Numbered from the stretch's first letter, positions 7,408 through 17,528 are shown. The stretch is 64,000 bases of DNA from Oceanobacillus arenosus (GCF_003369575.1 NZ_PIOC01000033.1:62001-126000); one strand, 5' to 3'. Notes: generated from the sequence alone by a model not told the origin. A program made the numbers and translations.

Positions 7408-8643
7408 TTATTGCTGTGATCCTAATGTTAATGTTGTTTCAAGTCTTTCACCATTACGATAGTACGCAACGGTTACTTCTTCACCGATCTTCTTACCCTG
7501 ATATAGCACTTTACGTAAATCAATCATATCAAGCACAGGATCGCCATCAAGCTCTGTGATTACATCGAGTCGCTGTAAGCCTGCTTTATCAGCTGGGGAT
7601 AATGGTTCGACACTCCAAACATAGACCCCACCTTTAACTTCTTGTGGCAGATGTAATGTATTTTTCCATTCAGCTTGTGGTACTTCATCAAGTGAGTAGA
7701 TTTCAACACCGATATATGGTCGGATCACTTCGCCTGTCGCCTCTAGCTCTTCAATAATCGGCAGCGCGCTATCAATTGGGATAGAGAAGCCAATCCCTTC
7801 TACTGCCTCTTGATTAATTTTCATTGAATTAATTCCGATTAATTGACCATAAATATTGATTAATGCCCCACCACTATTCCCTGGATTAATTGCCGCATCG
7901 GTTTGAATAACCTCTGCTTGCCAATCCGCTCGGCCGTCTTGATTATAATCCTGTGGTACGGTTCGTTCGGTTCCACTTATGACACCTTGCGTGACGGAGC
8001 CTGCGAATGCTAGTCCTAGTGGATTCCCAATCGCAATGACTGGTTCACCAACCTTCACATTTGCGCTCGAGCCTATTTCAATGACCTTCTTTACCGCTGC
8101 ACCGTCCATCTTTAACACTGCCAAATCAGAAAATAGATCACTGCCAACAATCTCTGCCTCTAAATGTGTGTCATCGGATAATACGACTTCGACGGAATTG
8201 GCACCTTCAATTACATGGTGATTTGTGACGACATATGCGATACCATCCGCATTTTTATAAATAATGCCAGATCCCGTTCCAGCTTCAACATCTTCCTGCT
8301 GCTCCCAAAAATCCGTTGTACTTTGGATATTCGTAACGCCAACAACAGCAGGGGATACTTCCTCGACCATTTCCGTTATTTGTGTCGACACATCAACCGT
8401 TACAGCTCGCGGTATGACGCTTGAGTCTTGATTAGTTTTCCCCGATTCAATCGTCGCCTCATTTGTTCCATTATCTATTGGAGCGTTCCCTTGCAGCCTA
8501 CCAGAAGACATGACTGATGGCACAACTTCCACAACTAATAAAATCCCAATGATTATTCCTAGCAGTAATGGAATTAACCATCCACCCTTTTTCCTGCGAT
8601 TACGTGATGGGTTCGGTGGGTAGTCCTGATCATAATATCCCAT
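7408..8643 (-). CDS. htrC: HtrA-like membrane serine protease HtrC
   Basis: A 411-residue trypsin-like protease of the HtrA/DegP family (YyxA/HtrC in B. subtilis). A short basic cytoplasmic tail is followed by one transmembrane helix (about 22-42), a protease domain and a C-terminal PDZ domain (about 310-400). The catalytic triad is visible as His143 (TNHHVIEG), Asp173 (FSDLAVLK) and Ser257 (GNSGGA). It degrades or chaperones misfolded proteins outside the membrane. It follows walJ with a 139-base gap and has its own AGGGG site, as in the B. subtilis walRKHIJ-htrC locus. Gene identity rests on family and position. Confidence 0.92.
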   Translation of the reverse strand: MGYYDQDYPPNPSRNRRKKGGWLIPLLLGIIIGILLVVEVVPSVMSSGRLQGNAPIDNGTNEATIESGKTNQDSSVIPRAVTVDVSTQITEMVEEVSPAVVGVTNIQSTTDFWEQQEDVEAGTGSGIIYKNADGIAYVVTNHHVIEGANSVEVVLSDDTHLEAEIVGSDLFSDLAVLKMDGAAVKKVIEIGSSANVKVGEPVIAIGNPLGLAFAGSVTQGVISGTERTVPQDYNQDGRADWQAEVIQTDAAINPGNSGGALINIYGQLIGINSMKINQEAVEGIGFSIPIDSALPIIEELEATGEVIRPYIGVEIYSLDEVPQAEWKNTLHLPQEVKGGVYVWSVEPLSPADKAGLQRLDVITELDGDPVLDMIDLRKVLYQGKKIGEEVTVAYYRNGERLETTLTLGSQQ

Positions 8644-8782
8644 GAATTAACCCCTTATCCGATTTTGTTTTTAATTTCCTATTGTTATAGTATTTCCACA
8701 CGATCGAAAAATATAAATTAGAAAAATAATCAAGGTAATTGGCTAGTCATTCTTGTAGTAGTTCTTCCAAACGTATTGCTAG

Positions 8783-9568
8783 TTACATCACTTCATACAA
8801 TGCCGTAGGTTCTTTCGGATCTGTATCAAATAAATCGATTCTAATTCCTCTTTCTTGAAGCACGTCACCTACTGCCATACGTGCAAGTTCTTTCATGTTA
8901 TTATCCAAACTAAGATGGGCTAAATAAATCCGCTTCGTGCGATTGCTAATGATCTCAGAAAGCGCTAATCCAGAATCTTCATTCGATACATGCCCTGAAT
9001 CTCCTAGAATTCTGCGTTTGACGCTCCAAGGATAGCGGCCCATACGCAGCATTTCCACATCGTGATTTGCTTCGAAAATATACGCATCGGCATCTTCTAC
9101 AGTCTTCTTTATTCGCTCCGACACATAACCGAGATCCGTAACAAGCGCAACCTTCTTCCCACTATGTCGGAACGTATAGAACATTGGCTCTGCGGCATCA
9201 TGTGAGACACCAAAGGATTCGATTTCCATATCGCCAAAGGCTTTTACTTCTTCCATTCCAAACACGAATTTTTGGTCCAATGTCAGTTTGCCAATGGAAT
9301 TCTCCATCGCCTTCCATGTCTTCTCATTCGCATAGATTGGCAAGTTATATTTTCTCGCAACAATCCCCAATCCTTTTATGTGATCACTATGCTCATGGGT
9401 TACGAGAATCCCAGAAAGTGTTGTTGGATCAACATGGACCTTACTGAATAAATGGTCCATCTGCTTGCCGCTTAATCCCGCATCAACCAGGAATCGCTCC
9501 TGATCTGATTCAATATAAAATGCATTCCCTGTACTTCCAGATGCTAAAACACTAAAACGTAATGTCAT
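8783..9568 (-). CDS. walJ: MBL-fold metallohydrolase WalJ (YycJ)
   Basis: A 261-residue metallo-beta-lactamase-fold protein with the metal motif HEHSDH at residues 58-63 and further ligands in [12 protein letters not shown] near residue 195 and LAHLSLDNN. WalJ is reported to affect cell division and DNA replication co-ordination in Firmicutes; its substrate is likely nucleic acid. Its ATG overlaps the walI stop (ATGA), so it is translated with the operon. Length and position match B. subtilis YycJ. Confidence 0.93.
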   Translation of the reverse strand: MTLRFSVLASGSTGNAFYIESDQERFLVDAGLSGKQMDHLFSKVHVDPTTLSGILVTHEHSDHIKGLGIVARKYNLPIYANEKTWKAMENSIGKLTLDQKFVFGMEEVKAFGDMEIESFGVSHDAAEPMFYTFRHSGKKVALVTDLGYVSERIKKTVEDADAYIFEANHDVEMLRMGRYPWSVKRRILGDSGHVSNEDSGLALSEIISNRTKRIYLAHLSLDNNMKELARMAVGDVLQERGIRIDLFDTDPKEPTALYEVM

Positions 9569-10500
9569 TCTGCCACACTCCGATTATCTATCTCTAACTT
9601 ATTTATCACGTCTAAAAACGATTGTATTACTTCACTATCATTATTCAATGTTATGATTTTCTTCTCATCAGAATCAATCGTTGATATTAGAAAATCAATC
9701 TCATTGCCTGGAGAGGCTAGTCCTTCAATTGCATTCACGAAATAATTCCTTCCTCCATTGTTCTCCCCATTAACGGATACTTTCCATGTTGGTGCAAAGA
9801 CCGGATTCCCTTCTGTTAGCCTTGCATAATAGCCGAGCACGACATCACCGGTTACTTTCTCATCCGCATTTAAATAGCCTCGATTATATAATGCCTCAAT
9901 CGAACGTATCGGTTGGATTAATGTTTGTAATTCTCCTTGTGGCGCCACCTCACCAAGCAAGGTTTGTGTCAAATGGGTTATCTCATTTGATTCGTTTAAG
10001 AAAGCTAACACTAGCCCATTTTGATTAAAGTAAACCGGTCGATCGTTAATTTTCTGGAAAAAGATAAGCACATTTAAGTCCTTATTCCAGCCCCAGTACG
10101 TATATTGCTCAGGAAATAATAGGTAGCTCTTCACGATTTCACTGATTTTCTCCCCTGAAGTATCTTGTTCAATAGGGAGTGGATCTTCTAGTTGCGAAAC
10201 AATGAAATAATTATCAATCACCTCTGTATGAAGACCCTTGTTTGCCATTAATGGTTGCAAATCTTCCTTCGTCAATATCCTTTGAGACACTGAAATATAG
10301 GGCTCCTTTTCAATTTCTCTAGTTTCTAATTTAGGAATGGTAATATTCTCTGCCTTTAACTGATCTTCAAAGCTTAGTTCCCGATTAGCTAATATGCCAT
10401 TATCTGCTTCTTCCTGCTTTTGCACAAATTGAACAAGCAAATATATATCAAGTATGAGAAAACTGAGGATAAATAGCGTTTTTATATGCCCCCACTGCAT
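9565..10500 (-). CDS. walI: WalK regulator WalI (YycI)
   Basis: A 311-residue membrane-anchored protein with a single N-terminal transmembrane helix (about 8-25) and a large extracellular domain. With WalH it restrains the kinase WalK through the membrane helices. The ATG at 10500, two bases after the walH stop and preceded by AGGAGGAG, is preferred to an upstream TTG that is too close to that site. Sequence identity is low in this family, so the call depends on size, topology and position. Confidence 0.9.
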   Translation of the reverse strand: MQWGHIKTLFILSFLILDIYLLVQFVQKQEEADNGILANRELSFEDQLKAENITIPKLETREIEKEPYISVSQRILTKEDLQPLMANKGLHTEVIDNYFIVSQLEDPLPIEQDTSGEKISEIVKSYLLFPEQYTYWGWNKDLNVLIFFQKINDRPVYFNQNGLVLAFLNESNEITHLTQTLLGEVAPQGELQTLIQPIRSIEALYNRGYLNADEKVTGDVVLGYYARLTEGNPVFAPTWKVSVNGENNGGRNYFVNAIEGLASPGNEIDFLISTIDSDEKKIITLNNDSEVIQSFLDVINKLEIDNRSVAE

Positions 10501-10502
10501 CC

Positions 10503-11867
10503 TCAATCTCCTCCTTTTAATAGCTGATCTTCTGTTAAATTAATTTCATTCCATTCGCCATTTTCCAGCTTAAACCAGCCAGGAATTAATTCAATAACCC
10601 TATCTTTGGCATTACTTCCACTCGTTCTGCTTTCATCACTTTCATCATCATCATAATAGTAAACTAGCCTGTAACCGACGCGGATATCCTGGATATTCTC
10701 CAAATTATAGTTCCGGTTATTCGTTAAATATGCAACTAAATTCTGACCTGACATCAATTCTACTGTACTGCCGCCTAATGGGTTGTTCAACTGAAAAAGC
10801 GGACGAGAATATTCACTAAGCCGTTGATTAATCCATTTTTGATCTATATAGGATAGATTGAATGCATTATATATTGGATATTCACCGTAGTACATCTGGT
10901 ACCTGACAGAATTTTCCTTTGCGTTAATATCCATTAGGTAATATTCATCTGTCCAGCCAAAATGACTATTAATATCTGCAATACTATTTGTTAATATATC
11001 TGCCGCTGTTTGGTCATCCTCGATTGAGTCCTCTGAATATGGGTTGACGAACTCCATTCTTTCACTGTTCCCATACACATGCATGCCACGTTGTGAATCG
11101 GTATAGTAGGTATCCCCAGTTTCAGATGAGTACGTCCGGCTTACAATCGATGGATCCTGGAAGAGGACCTCTATTAATTGATTCGGAACATCAATTAAAC
11201 TATACGTAATGGACTGCTTTCTAATGTTTTCTGCATCCATTGGGATATAGATTGGTTTCGCCGTTTGATCCAATGAGAGATACTCTTTAAGTAGCGAATC
11301 ATCCTCTAATTGGAAATAACTCCAAAGTTTGTCATAATAACTAGACTCATTAATTACTGCTGTTGCTTCGTTTCTACCATCAATCGAGAGAATTTCAATT
11401 TGAATTGACTTATTGTCCGGATGAAATGCAAAATACATCCGGTCAAATGACCAATTTGGCATGGCCACATTTACGTCCGTAATCTTCATGATACTTTTCA
11501 ATATTTCCATTGGTAGTTCACTAGGGAAAATTACCTCTACTTCATTTTCATTCGGGGTTCTTCCGCTTACTAATCTTGTTTCTAGGTTGGAAATTGGCCA
11601 TGTCTGCATCTGTTCATAAAGCGCCTCCCGTTTAAGTGGATCAACAAATCCATAATGATGGTCACCTATATGAAAAACAACTTCTCTTGGCTCAATCACG
11701 GTCCGCTTTTCTTCATTATCTTTTCCACCTATATCCACTGCCTCATTTACAGGCTTGTCGCTTACGGACGGTATATCTGGCTGATAGCTCCATAGACCGA
11801 ATGTTAACAGTAAACTAATCCCGATTAAAACAATTAATATGAATGATTTTGCAGTTTCCATTTTCAT
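10503..11867 (-). CDS. walH: WalK regulator WalH (YycH)
   Basis: A 454-residue protein with one N-terminal transmembrane helix (about 8-26) and a long extracellular part, matching YycH in length, topology and place in the operon. It acts with WalI to inhibit WalK in B. subtilis. The ATG overlaps the walK stop (ATGA) and GGGGGT lies eight bases upstream. The segment DGRNEATAVINES near residue 165 and the C-terminal VGYRLVYYYDDDES region with an acidic run are visible. Confidence 0.9.
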   Translation of the reverse strand: MKMETAKSFILIVLIGISLLLTFGLWSYQPDIPSVSDKPVNEAVDIGGKDNEEKRTVIEPREVVFHIGDHHYGFVDPLKREALYEQMQTWPISNLETRLVSGRTPNENEVEVIFPSELPMEILKSIMKITDVNVAMPNWSFDRMYFAFHPDNKSIQIEILSIDGRNEATAVINESSYYDKLWSYFQLEDDSLLKEYLSLDQTAKPIYIPMDAENIRKQSITYSLIDVPNQLIEVLFQDPSIVSRTYSSETGDTYYTDSQRGMHVYGNSERMEFVNPYSEDSIEDDQTAADILTNSIADINSHFGWTDEYYLMDINAKENSVRYQMYYGEYPIYNAFNLSYIDQKWINQRLSEYSRPLFQLNNPLGGSTVELMSGQNLVAYLTNNRNYNLENIQDIRVGYRLVYYYDDDESDESRTSGSNAKDRVIELIPGWFKLENGEWNEINLTEDQLLKGGD

Positions 11868-13693
11868 CGATTATACCCCCGCTTCTGATTCATAAGCGGC
11901 AGGGTAAAGATTATCGTTGTTCCACGACCTTCTTTACTTCTTGCCCAAATCCTACCATGATGTGCCTCTACTAGTTCTTTTGAAATGGCTAATCCTAAGC
12001 CGGTTCCCCCTAGCTTCCTAGACCTCGCACGATCCGCACGATAAAAACGCTCAAAAATCTTCTCGAGTTTATCATATGCAATCCCTAATCCCTCATCTCG
12101 AATGCTTACTTGAAGGTAGTGACGTTTATTTTCAACCTTTAGCTGGATTTTTCCACCCTCTGGTGAATATTTAATTGCGTTAGAAATGATATTATCCAGC
12201 ACTTGGGTCATCTTATCCTTATCAATCCAAACATTGAATTTTCCTTTTGGTAATTCGCGAACGAGCTCAATATGTTCTGGGATATGCATCTCAAATCGAT
12301 CAATCACTTGATGGAAATACGTAATAAACTCTGTTCGTTCCTTATGCAATGGATACTCATTGGAATCCATTTTCGACAACTGTAATAAATCATTTACCAT
12401 GCGGATCATTCGATCTGTCTCATCCTGTGCGACTCCAAGGAATCTAGGTGCAATTTCCTTATCCTGCCATGCCCCATCTGTTAATGCTTCGATATAGCTC
12501 TTCATTGTTGTTAAAGGTGTCCTTAATTCATGCGATACATTGGAAACAAAATCACGGCGTTCCTGCTCAATCTTCTCCTGCTCGGTTACATCACTTATAA
12601 CAGAAATGAATCCGGTGATTTCATCCTCATCATCAGAAACCGTCGAGAAGTTTGCCCGAATTAAATAGATTTCATTATCCTCACTAAAATCAAGAATCAT
12701 CGAACCACTATCCTGTAATTCGGATATATCGACAATTTTTTCATCTAATTGCAATACATCTAATAAAGAGTCACCAATAAGATCATCGGGGTCTTCCCCA
12801 AATAATCGTCCAGCAGGCTCATTCATTAATGTAATGATTCCCGCTGTATCTGTGGCAATCACACCATCCGACATATTGGATAAAATAGAACTGAGCTTTC
12901 GTCGTTCCTCCTCAATTGTCGAATAAGAATGCTTCAATCTGCTATTTAGATCATTAAATGCTTCGGACAATTGGCCAATTTCATCTTTTCCAAAGACATT
13001 TACCTTTTGCGTAAAGTCACCTTTTGCCATTGTCTGCGCTTGTTCACGCATTTCCATAATTGGCTTCGTAATCGTCCGGGCAACAAGGATTCCAATAAAT
13101 GCGGATACACTTATTGCCAGCAATGAACCTTGTAAGAATATCTGATTAACGTCTTGAAGCTGATCATATACTTGTTGAATCGGCGCTTCTACATAAATAA
13201 CTCCGGCAATTGCCTCATTCTTATATAATGGCACAGCCTCAATATATAAACGATCATTTGTTGTCTCATCCCTTAATGTCTCCTGGCTCGGACTATTAAA
13301 TGTGAGCACTTGTTGAACAATGGGATAATTTACCTTCTTATCAAGATCATGAATTAATTCTTGGTCGTTCGTCCCCATCAGACGACTTTGATTATCTGTG
13401 ACTTGGATATTGATTAGATCATCTGTACTTATTTCTTCGACAATTCGTTGTATATCTTCCTTTAATGTTGGCGTAGTGCCATCATCGCTGCGTTCTTCAA
13501 TGAGTGCCTGTTCCAAATTATACGTAAGCAGCTTTAAACGGTCATTGACGGTCCCTTTAAAGTTATCGACAAGATTCTCTTCCAATCCCGTGATAAAAAA
13601 CGAGCCAATAACCTGCACTGCAAGCAGTAACAGCAGAATATAAATGATAATAAACTTTAATTGTATCGAACGAAAAAAACCAACTTTATTCAT
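11864..13693 (-). CDS. walK: Cell-wall sensor histidine kinase WalK (YycG)
   Basis: A 609-residue membrane kinase. Order of parts: transmembrane helix 1 (about 15-36), extracellular sensor domain, helix 2 (about 185-206), HAMP linker (RTITKPIMEM onward), cytoplasmic PAS domain (about 265-370), dimerisation domain with the phospho-acceptor His388 in SHELRTPLTT, and an ATPase domain with N-box IISNAIKYSP, DEGLGI, and GGTGLGLAIS. It phosphorylates WalR to control cell-wall hydrolases and is essential in Bacillus. The ATG at 13693 has AGGAG eight bases upstream. Confidence 0.97.
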   Translation of the reverse strand: MNKVGFFRSIQLKFIIIYILLLLLAVQVIGSFFITGLEENLVDNFKGTVNDRLKLLTYNLEQALIEERSDDGTTPTLKEDIQRIVEEISTDDLINIQVTDNQSRLMGTNDQELIHDLDKKVNYPIVQQVLTFNSPSQETLRDETTNDRLYIEAVPLYKNEAIAGVIYVEAPIQQVYDQLQDVNQIFLQGSLLAISVSAFIGILVARTITKPIMEMREQAQTMAKGDFTQKVNVFGKDEIGQLSEAFNDLNSRLKHSYSTIEEERRKLSSILSNMSDGVIATDTAGIITLMNEPAGRLFGEDPDDLIGDSLLDVLQLDEKIVDISELQDSGSMILDFSEDNEIYLIRANFSTVSDDEDEITGFISVISDVTEQEKIEQERRDFVSNVSHELRTPLTTMKSYIEALTDGAWQDKEIAPRFLGVAQDETDRMIRMVNDLLQLSKMDSNEYPLHKERTEFITYFHQVIDRFEMHIPEHIELVRELPKGKFNVWIDKDKMTQVLDNIISNAIKYSPEGGKIQLKVENKRHYLQVSIRDEGLGIAYDKLEKIFERFYRADRARSRKLGGTGLGLAISKELVEAHHGRIWARSKEGRGTTIIFTLPLMNQKRGYNR

Positions 13694-13698
13694 CACAA

Positions 13699-14403
13699 CT
13701 ACTCCTGATCGGGATTACGTAAATAATAGCCTACCCCACGTCGGGTAACAATCCACATTGGGTTACTAGGATTCTCCTCAATTTTCTCACGAAGTCTTCT
13801 TACCGTTACATCAACCGTTCGAACATCTCCGAAATAATCATAGCCCCATACAGTTTCAAGTAAATGTTCTCTTGTCATTACTTGTCCAATATGACGTGCA
13901 AGGTAATGCATCAATTCAAATTCACGATGGGTTAATTCAATTTGAATCCCGTCTCGTGAAACAACATAAGCATCTGGGTGTACTGTAAGATTACCGATTT
14001 CGATATCCTTTGATTCCTTTGGCGCTTCTTCAGGTACCTGTTGTCTGCGTAAATTAGCCTTTACTCGAGCAATTAACTCCCGATTACTAAACGGCTTTGT
14101 CACATAGTCATCCGCTCCGAGCTCAAGCCCTAATACTTTATCAATTTCCGAGTCCTTTGCCGTTAACATAATAACGGGCATACTTTGCGTCTTTCTAATT
14201 TCGCGCAGTACTTCATTCCCATCTTTATTCGGTAACATAATATCTAGAAGGACCAAGTCAGGCCTCTCACTTTCCGCAATTTGGATTGCCTCATCGCCAT
14301 CGTACGCGCAAATTACCTGATAGCCTTCTTTTTCTAAGTTGAATTTTAATATATCTGCAATTGGTTGTTCATCATCTACTACTAGAATTTTTTGATTCAT
14401 CAT
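13699..14403 (-). CDS. walR: Cell-wall response regulator WalR (YycF)
   Basis: A 234-residue OmpR/PhoB-type regulator. The receiver domain has the acidic pocket DDE and phospho-acceptor Asp near 53 ([11 protein letters not shown]), T in MLTAKD and K in [10 protein letters not shown]. The C-terminal winged helix ends [21 protein letters not shown]. It activates autolysin genes when phosphorylated by WalK. Two adjacent ATGs (14403, 14400) fit the AGGAT site equally; the second matches the usual N-terminus. First gene of the operon. Confidence 0.97.
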   Translation of the reverse strand: MMNQKILVVDDEQPIADILKFNLEKEGYQVICAYDGDEAIQIAESERPDLVLLDIMLPNKDGNEVLREIRKTQSMPVIMLTAKDSEIDKVLGLELGADDYVTKPFSNRELIARVKANLRRQQVPEEAPKESKDIEIGNLTVHPDAYVVSRDGIQIELTHREFELMHYLARHIGQVMTREHLLETVWGYDYFGDVRTVDVTVRRLREKIEENPSNPMWIVTRRGVGYYLRNPDQE

Positions 14404-14450
14404 TAGCACATCCTTTTCATCCCACTCTAACCTAGCTCTGGACCAACAAG

Positions 14451-14479
14451 ATTATAGTTGATACTCTACTGCATGTTAG
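14451..14479 (-). promoter_or_regulatory. Possible SigA promoter of the wal operon
   Basis: On the minus strand TATAAT (14456-14451) is preceded at 17 bases by CTAACA (14479-14474). The -10 is perfect, the -35 poor. It lies about 48 bases upstream of walR. Confidence 0.35.
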
Positions 14480-14617
14480 AGGCGATAATCGTTCTATCTT
14501 TATTATAATAATATTCATCTCAAAAACCATTACGGAGCTTAACGAGAGCTCCTATCTATTTTATCGCACTTTGAACGATATGTCTTTCATTTGGCAGATA
14601 AGAAAGCATAAAAGCTA

Positions 14618-14810
14618 GTTGCTATTTAGATAAACTGCTGATAACTTTAATTCAGAATTTCTTTGCCGAGGTCCGCAGCCCCCGTAGGAAGTGCTTTTCT
14701 TCCGAGGAGGCTGAGGCCGTGCCCGCGGAAAGCATCCGCCCGTAGCGAACTCGGACGGCGGATTAGCACATACTATTTGTAATTCAGTTAGTCCGCAATT
14801 TACATCAACT
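14618..14810 (+). repeat. Dispersed repeat family A, divergent copy A6
   Basis: Ends resemble other family A copies (GCTATTTAGATAAACTGC on the left; TTGTAATTCAGTTAGTCCGC on the right). The GC-rich core differs: it has CTTTTCTTCCGAGGAGGCTGAGG and CCCGCGGAAAGCATCCGCCCG. It occupies most of the 536-base gap between walR and the peptidase gene. No coding potential seen. Confidence 0.6.
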
Positions 14811-14892
14811 GCGAAATATTAGCCTTGATTTTAAAGATTAAGAAACTCCCCTACTGCAAAAGTACAATTAATGGACTAAATACAGAAGACAA

Positions 14893-14922
14893 AAAGGGCT
14901 AACCCCATTAAGAGTTAGCCTT
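14893..14922 (-). terminator. Terminator of the M23 peptidase gene
   Basis: GGCTAAC (14897-14903) pairs with GTTAGCC (14914-14920), and on the minus strand the stem is followed by CTTTTTG. It lies about 20 bases after the peptidase stop. Confidence 0.75.
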
Positions 14923-14939
14923 CCATATATACTTCTATA

Positions 14940-16406
14940 TTATTTAACGTAATTTAGCGGGTTTTGAAATACATCGTTTTTATGCACTTCAAAATGCAAA
15001 TGGATTCCTGTTGAGTTCCCGGTAGATCCCATGACACCTATTTTACTTCCTTGTTCAATCGTCTGACCTACAGATACTTCAATGGATGAAAGGTGTGCAT
15101 AGAGTGTTTTTAATCCATTGTTATGATCAATCACAATCTTGTTACCAAAGGTTCCATCAGCCCCTGCTGATATGACGACACCATTGTCCGCAGCTAGGAT
15201 ATTCCGGTTACTAGGCCGCGCAATGTCAATTCCCTTATGCATGCTGCCCCAACGTTCGCCAACCTGGCTGGAAATATAACCACCAACCGCTGGCCATACC
15301 ATGTTACCTGTACCACGAGAAGGAACTACTTTTGTTCCTTTAATAATAACTTCCTTAACTGCCTCTTTTGTCGTCTTCTCTGCCTTTACTTCTTTTGCAG
15401 TCTGTTTTCCATTCGTTTCCTCAATGGAATAGAGGACTTCCTTCTTCCCATCTTTTCCTTCTTGCTTGATTTCTTCTTCACCCTTATACAATTCCTCAGA
15501 TTCAATTATCTCTGTTTCATATGGAACCGTTTCTTCTAGCAATTCCTCTTCCGTTACAATCACATTGACAAAGGGATCCAGTGCAGTTACTTTGATTTCC
15601 TGACCGATATGCAATAAGGAATCTGCTGATAGACTTGGGTTTAATGCTAGTAAGTCTTTCGTTGCTAAGTCATAGTTACTTGCTATTTCTCCTAGAACGT
15701 CGCCTTCCTTAACTTTATGAGCCTTTTCCGAAAACGTCCCTTTCTCAAGTAAGGCAAGACCCTGTTCCATAGTCAAAACCTCTGCTGGCGCGACTTGCTT
15801 GTTAGCGACTGTTATATCATCTGATAACACAACATCGCGAATTAGCTTCTCGCCAATCACTACTTTATCTTCTACTTGTTCCCCTGGATCCTTACCAGTC
15901 TCTTCTTTCGCAGCAGCAATTTCTGTCAAAATATCCTCTGGCACATACTTTGCTTTATATGCATTTATCACCGCGTCTACTGCTTCCTCACTCTCAAAAT
16001 AGCCGACAGTTCGATCCGCTATTTTGAGTTCGACAGCATTCGCTACAATCGCTGTATTTTCATCTAATAAATTCATTACTTCTTTATTGTTATAGGTTGG
16101 ATTAAATACCTTCTCCGATATATAATCTACTTTCCGATCAATCATCAAATCTAAATCAGCGTATTTTGCTGCATCCGCTGCTATCTTTTCTTCCAAATGC
16201 TTCTCAACGATTTCCTGTTGATCAGCTTTTCCAATATGCTCACCATCTAAGTAAACGTGATAAACGGTCTTTAAATCATTTGTGTCCTCTGCACTCGCAG
16301 TCGTTGCCATTAATCCAAATCCAAGAAATGCTGTAATTGCTACTTTTCTCATAAAACGATAATTATTTCTATTTTTACTTTTTGCATCTATATTTCGCTT
16401 AAACAT
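14940..16406 (-). CDS. Secreted M23 peptidoglycan endopeptidase with LysM and G5 domains
   Basis: A 488-residue exported cell-wall hydrolase. A long basic N-region and a hydrophobic segment end at a probable signal cleavage site ATTASA-ED near residue 39. Then come a helical region, a LysM module (AHKVKEGDVLGEIASNYDL, about 230-275), a G5-like domain (VPYETEIIES to KVVPSRGTG, about 290-365) and the M23 zinc peptidase (about 370-488). Zinc ligands are His390 and Asp394 (HKGID) and His471 (HLHFEV). It cleaves peptide cross-links in peptidoglycan. Lying just upstream of walR, it is a plausible WalR target; a near-match WalR box is 108 bases upstream. The ATG has AAAGGAG ten bases before it. Confidence 0.88.
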   Translation of the reverse strand: MFKRNIDAKSKNRNNYRFMRKVAITAFLGFGLMATTASAEDTNDLKTVYHVYLDGEHIGKADQQEIVEKHLEEKIAADAAKYADLDLMIDRKVDYISEKVFNPTYNNKEVMNLLDENTAIVANAVELKIADRTVGYFESEEAVDAVINAYKAKYVPEDILTEIAAAKEETGKDPGEQVEDKVVIGEKLIRDVVLSDDITVANKQVAPAEVLTMEQGLALLEKGTFSEKAHKVKEGDVLGEIASNYDLATKDLLALNPSLSADSLLHIGQEIKVTALDPFVNVIVTEEELLEETVPYETEIIESEELYKGEEEIKQEGKDGKKEVLYSIEETNGKQTAKEVKAEKTTKEAVKEVIIKGTKVVPSRGTGNMVWPAVGGYISSQVGERWGSMHKGIDIARPSNRNILAADNGVVISAGADGTFGNKIVIDHNNGLKTLYAHLSSIEVSVGQTIEQGSKIGVMGSTGNSTGIHLHFEVHKNDVFQNPLNYVK

Positions 16407-16513
16407 TAATATAGTTCTCCTTTAATACCTTGTAAATCGTATATAATCTATTCCTATTTATCCTCTATTAATCTACCATAGGAAATTTGGATTAGGAATA
16501 GATTGTCGATAAT

Positions 16514-16530
16514 TGTAAAGAAACTGTATC
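16514..16530 (+). promoter_or_regulatory. Near-match WalR box between peptidase gene and cdaS
   Basis: TGTAAA, five bases, TGTATC. The WalR/YycF consensus is a direct repeat of TGTWAH with a five-base gap; 11 of the 12 defined positions agree. It sits in the divergent intergenic region upstream of a cell-wall hydrolase gene. Its orientation is opposite to that gene, and short AT-rich sites occur by chance. Confidence 0.3.
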
Positions 16531-16699
16531 ATAACTCCCAGAAATTTGCTTTTTTTGGATGATAGGCTTGTGAGATTAACTACATGTTAATTGAGGGCAA
16601 TTCAACTAGTTTGTTTACTCCAAGCGAATATAATTCCTCATTTAGGAAAACATATTCAAAAGGTTACATATTATCAATAGTCCAGGATGAGGTGAGAAG

Positions 16700-17323
16700 A
16701 TGCCTACAAATGAACAGGGTTTATCTGTTTCCATGGTCGGTCAACTAAAAGAGAGTTTAGTACAATTATCCGGGGAAATCCACCACATGATTCATACGCT
16801 CGATACAAAAGAAACCAGTATCTTAAATGAATTTGATGAAATCCATCATTTATTTAATCGAGTTCAAGTAAGCACTGCTTCCTATTATTTAAAAACCTAT
16901 TTAGCACCATTCACCGATCAATTTGAAGTTCTTTCTAAAGCAATTCAACATCTTTCTGAACGTAACCATGGTGCATTAATTGCCATTCAAAGGAATGATA
17001 ATCTAGATGCTCATATTCACTCTGGCGTCCCCATCCATGCAGAATTAACTGCACCTTTGCTAGAAGCCATTTTTTATACGGGAAATCCTTTGCATGATGG
17101 TGCTGTATTAATTAGTAAAAATAAATTAACCTCCGCAGCTAATGTCCTCCCGCTATCCAGACATAAGATTGATGATAAAAAACTAGGAACAAGGCATCGT
17201 GCAGCACTTGGACTATCGGAAGAAACAGACGCATTAGTACTCGTTGTTTCCGAGGAGACTGGAAGGGCGACCTTTGCACTGAACGGGAGTTTATTACCAA
17301 TAAGAACGAATGGGTTATCTTAA
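16700..17323 (+). CDS. cdaS: Diadenylate cyclase CdaS
   Basis: A 207-residue enzyme that makes cyclic di-AMP from two ATP. The length equals that of B. subtilis CdaS (YojJ), the sporulation-associated cyclase with two autoinhibitory N-terminal helices (residues 1 to about 60 here). The DAC domain follows, with the DGA motif at 133-135 (LHDGAV) and the RHR motif at 163-167 (GTRHRAALGLSE). GGATGAGGTGAG precedes the ATG. Its c-di-AMP would be degraded by GdpP, encoded 8 kb away. A 37-residue frame and a strong terminator follow. Forespore expression is inferred from B. subtilis, not seen here. Confidence 0.92.
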   Translation: MPTNEQGLSVSMVGQLKESLVQLSGEIHHMIHTLDTKETSILNEFDEIHHLFNRVQVSTASYYLKTYLAPFTDQFEVLSKAIQHLSERNHGALIAIQRNDNLDAHIHSGVPIHAELTAPLLEAIFYTGNPLHDGAVLISKNKLTSAANVLPLSRHKIDDKKLGTRHRAALGLSEETDALVLVVSEETGRATFALNGSLLPIRTNGLS

Positions 17324-17379
17324 TCACTTTTCTCTAATCTTAATTGGCTATATTGTAATAGCAGTAAAGAAAAGAATAA

Positions 17380-17493
17380 ATGGAACAAAAAATGTTAATT
17401 GGTGTACTTTCAGCAGCTGTAATTCTAAGAGGAGCGTTGGCTGTCGGTGCAGAAGTAATAGTAACGGAGAAGCAAATTTTCAAGAAAAACTAA
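17380..17493 (+). CDS. Small hydrophobic protein downstream of cdaS
   Basis: A 37-residue frame, MEQKMLIGVLSAAVILRG followed by ALAVGAEVIVTEKQIFKKN. It has one hydrophobic stretch (5-27) and a basic C-terminus, as in many small sporulation membrane proteins. It starts 56 bases after cdaS, and its stop codon lies inside the terminator stem, which fits a real last gene. The ribosome site (AAAGAAAAG) is weak and I recognise no family. A longer overlapping frame in another register runs into the terminator and is not believable. Confidence 0.4.
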   Translation: MEQKMLIGVLSAAVILRGALAVGAEVIVTEKQIFKKN

Positions 17494-17523
17494 AGGGAAG
17501 GTTTCCCTTCCCTTTAGTTTTTC
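17487..17523 (+). terminator. Terminator of cdaS transcript
   Basis: A perfect 15-bp stem (17487-17501 with 17506-17520) and four-base loop, followed by TTC. The opposite strand would end in TTTT after the stem, so it may serve both directions. Confidence 0.85.
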
Positions 17524-17528
17524 TTCGA

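Noticed and set aside
16625-16665. SigG-like promoter before cdaS (GAATA and CATATTC)
   Set aside because: The gap is 20 bases instead of 18, too long to support.
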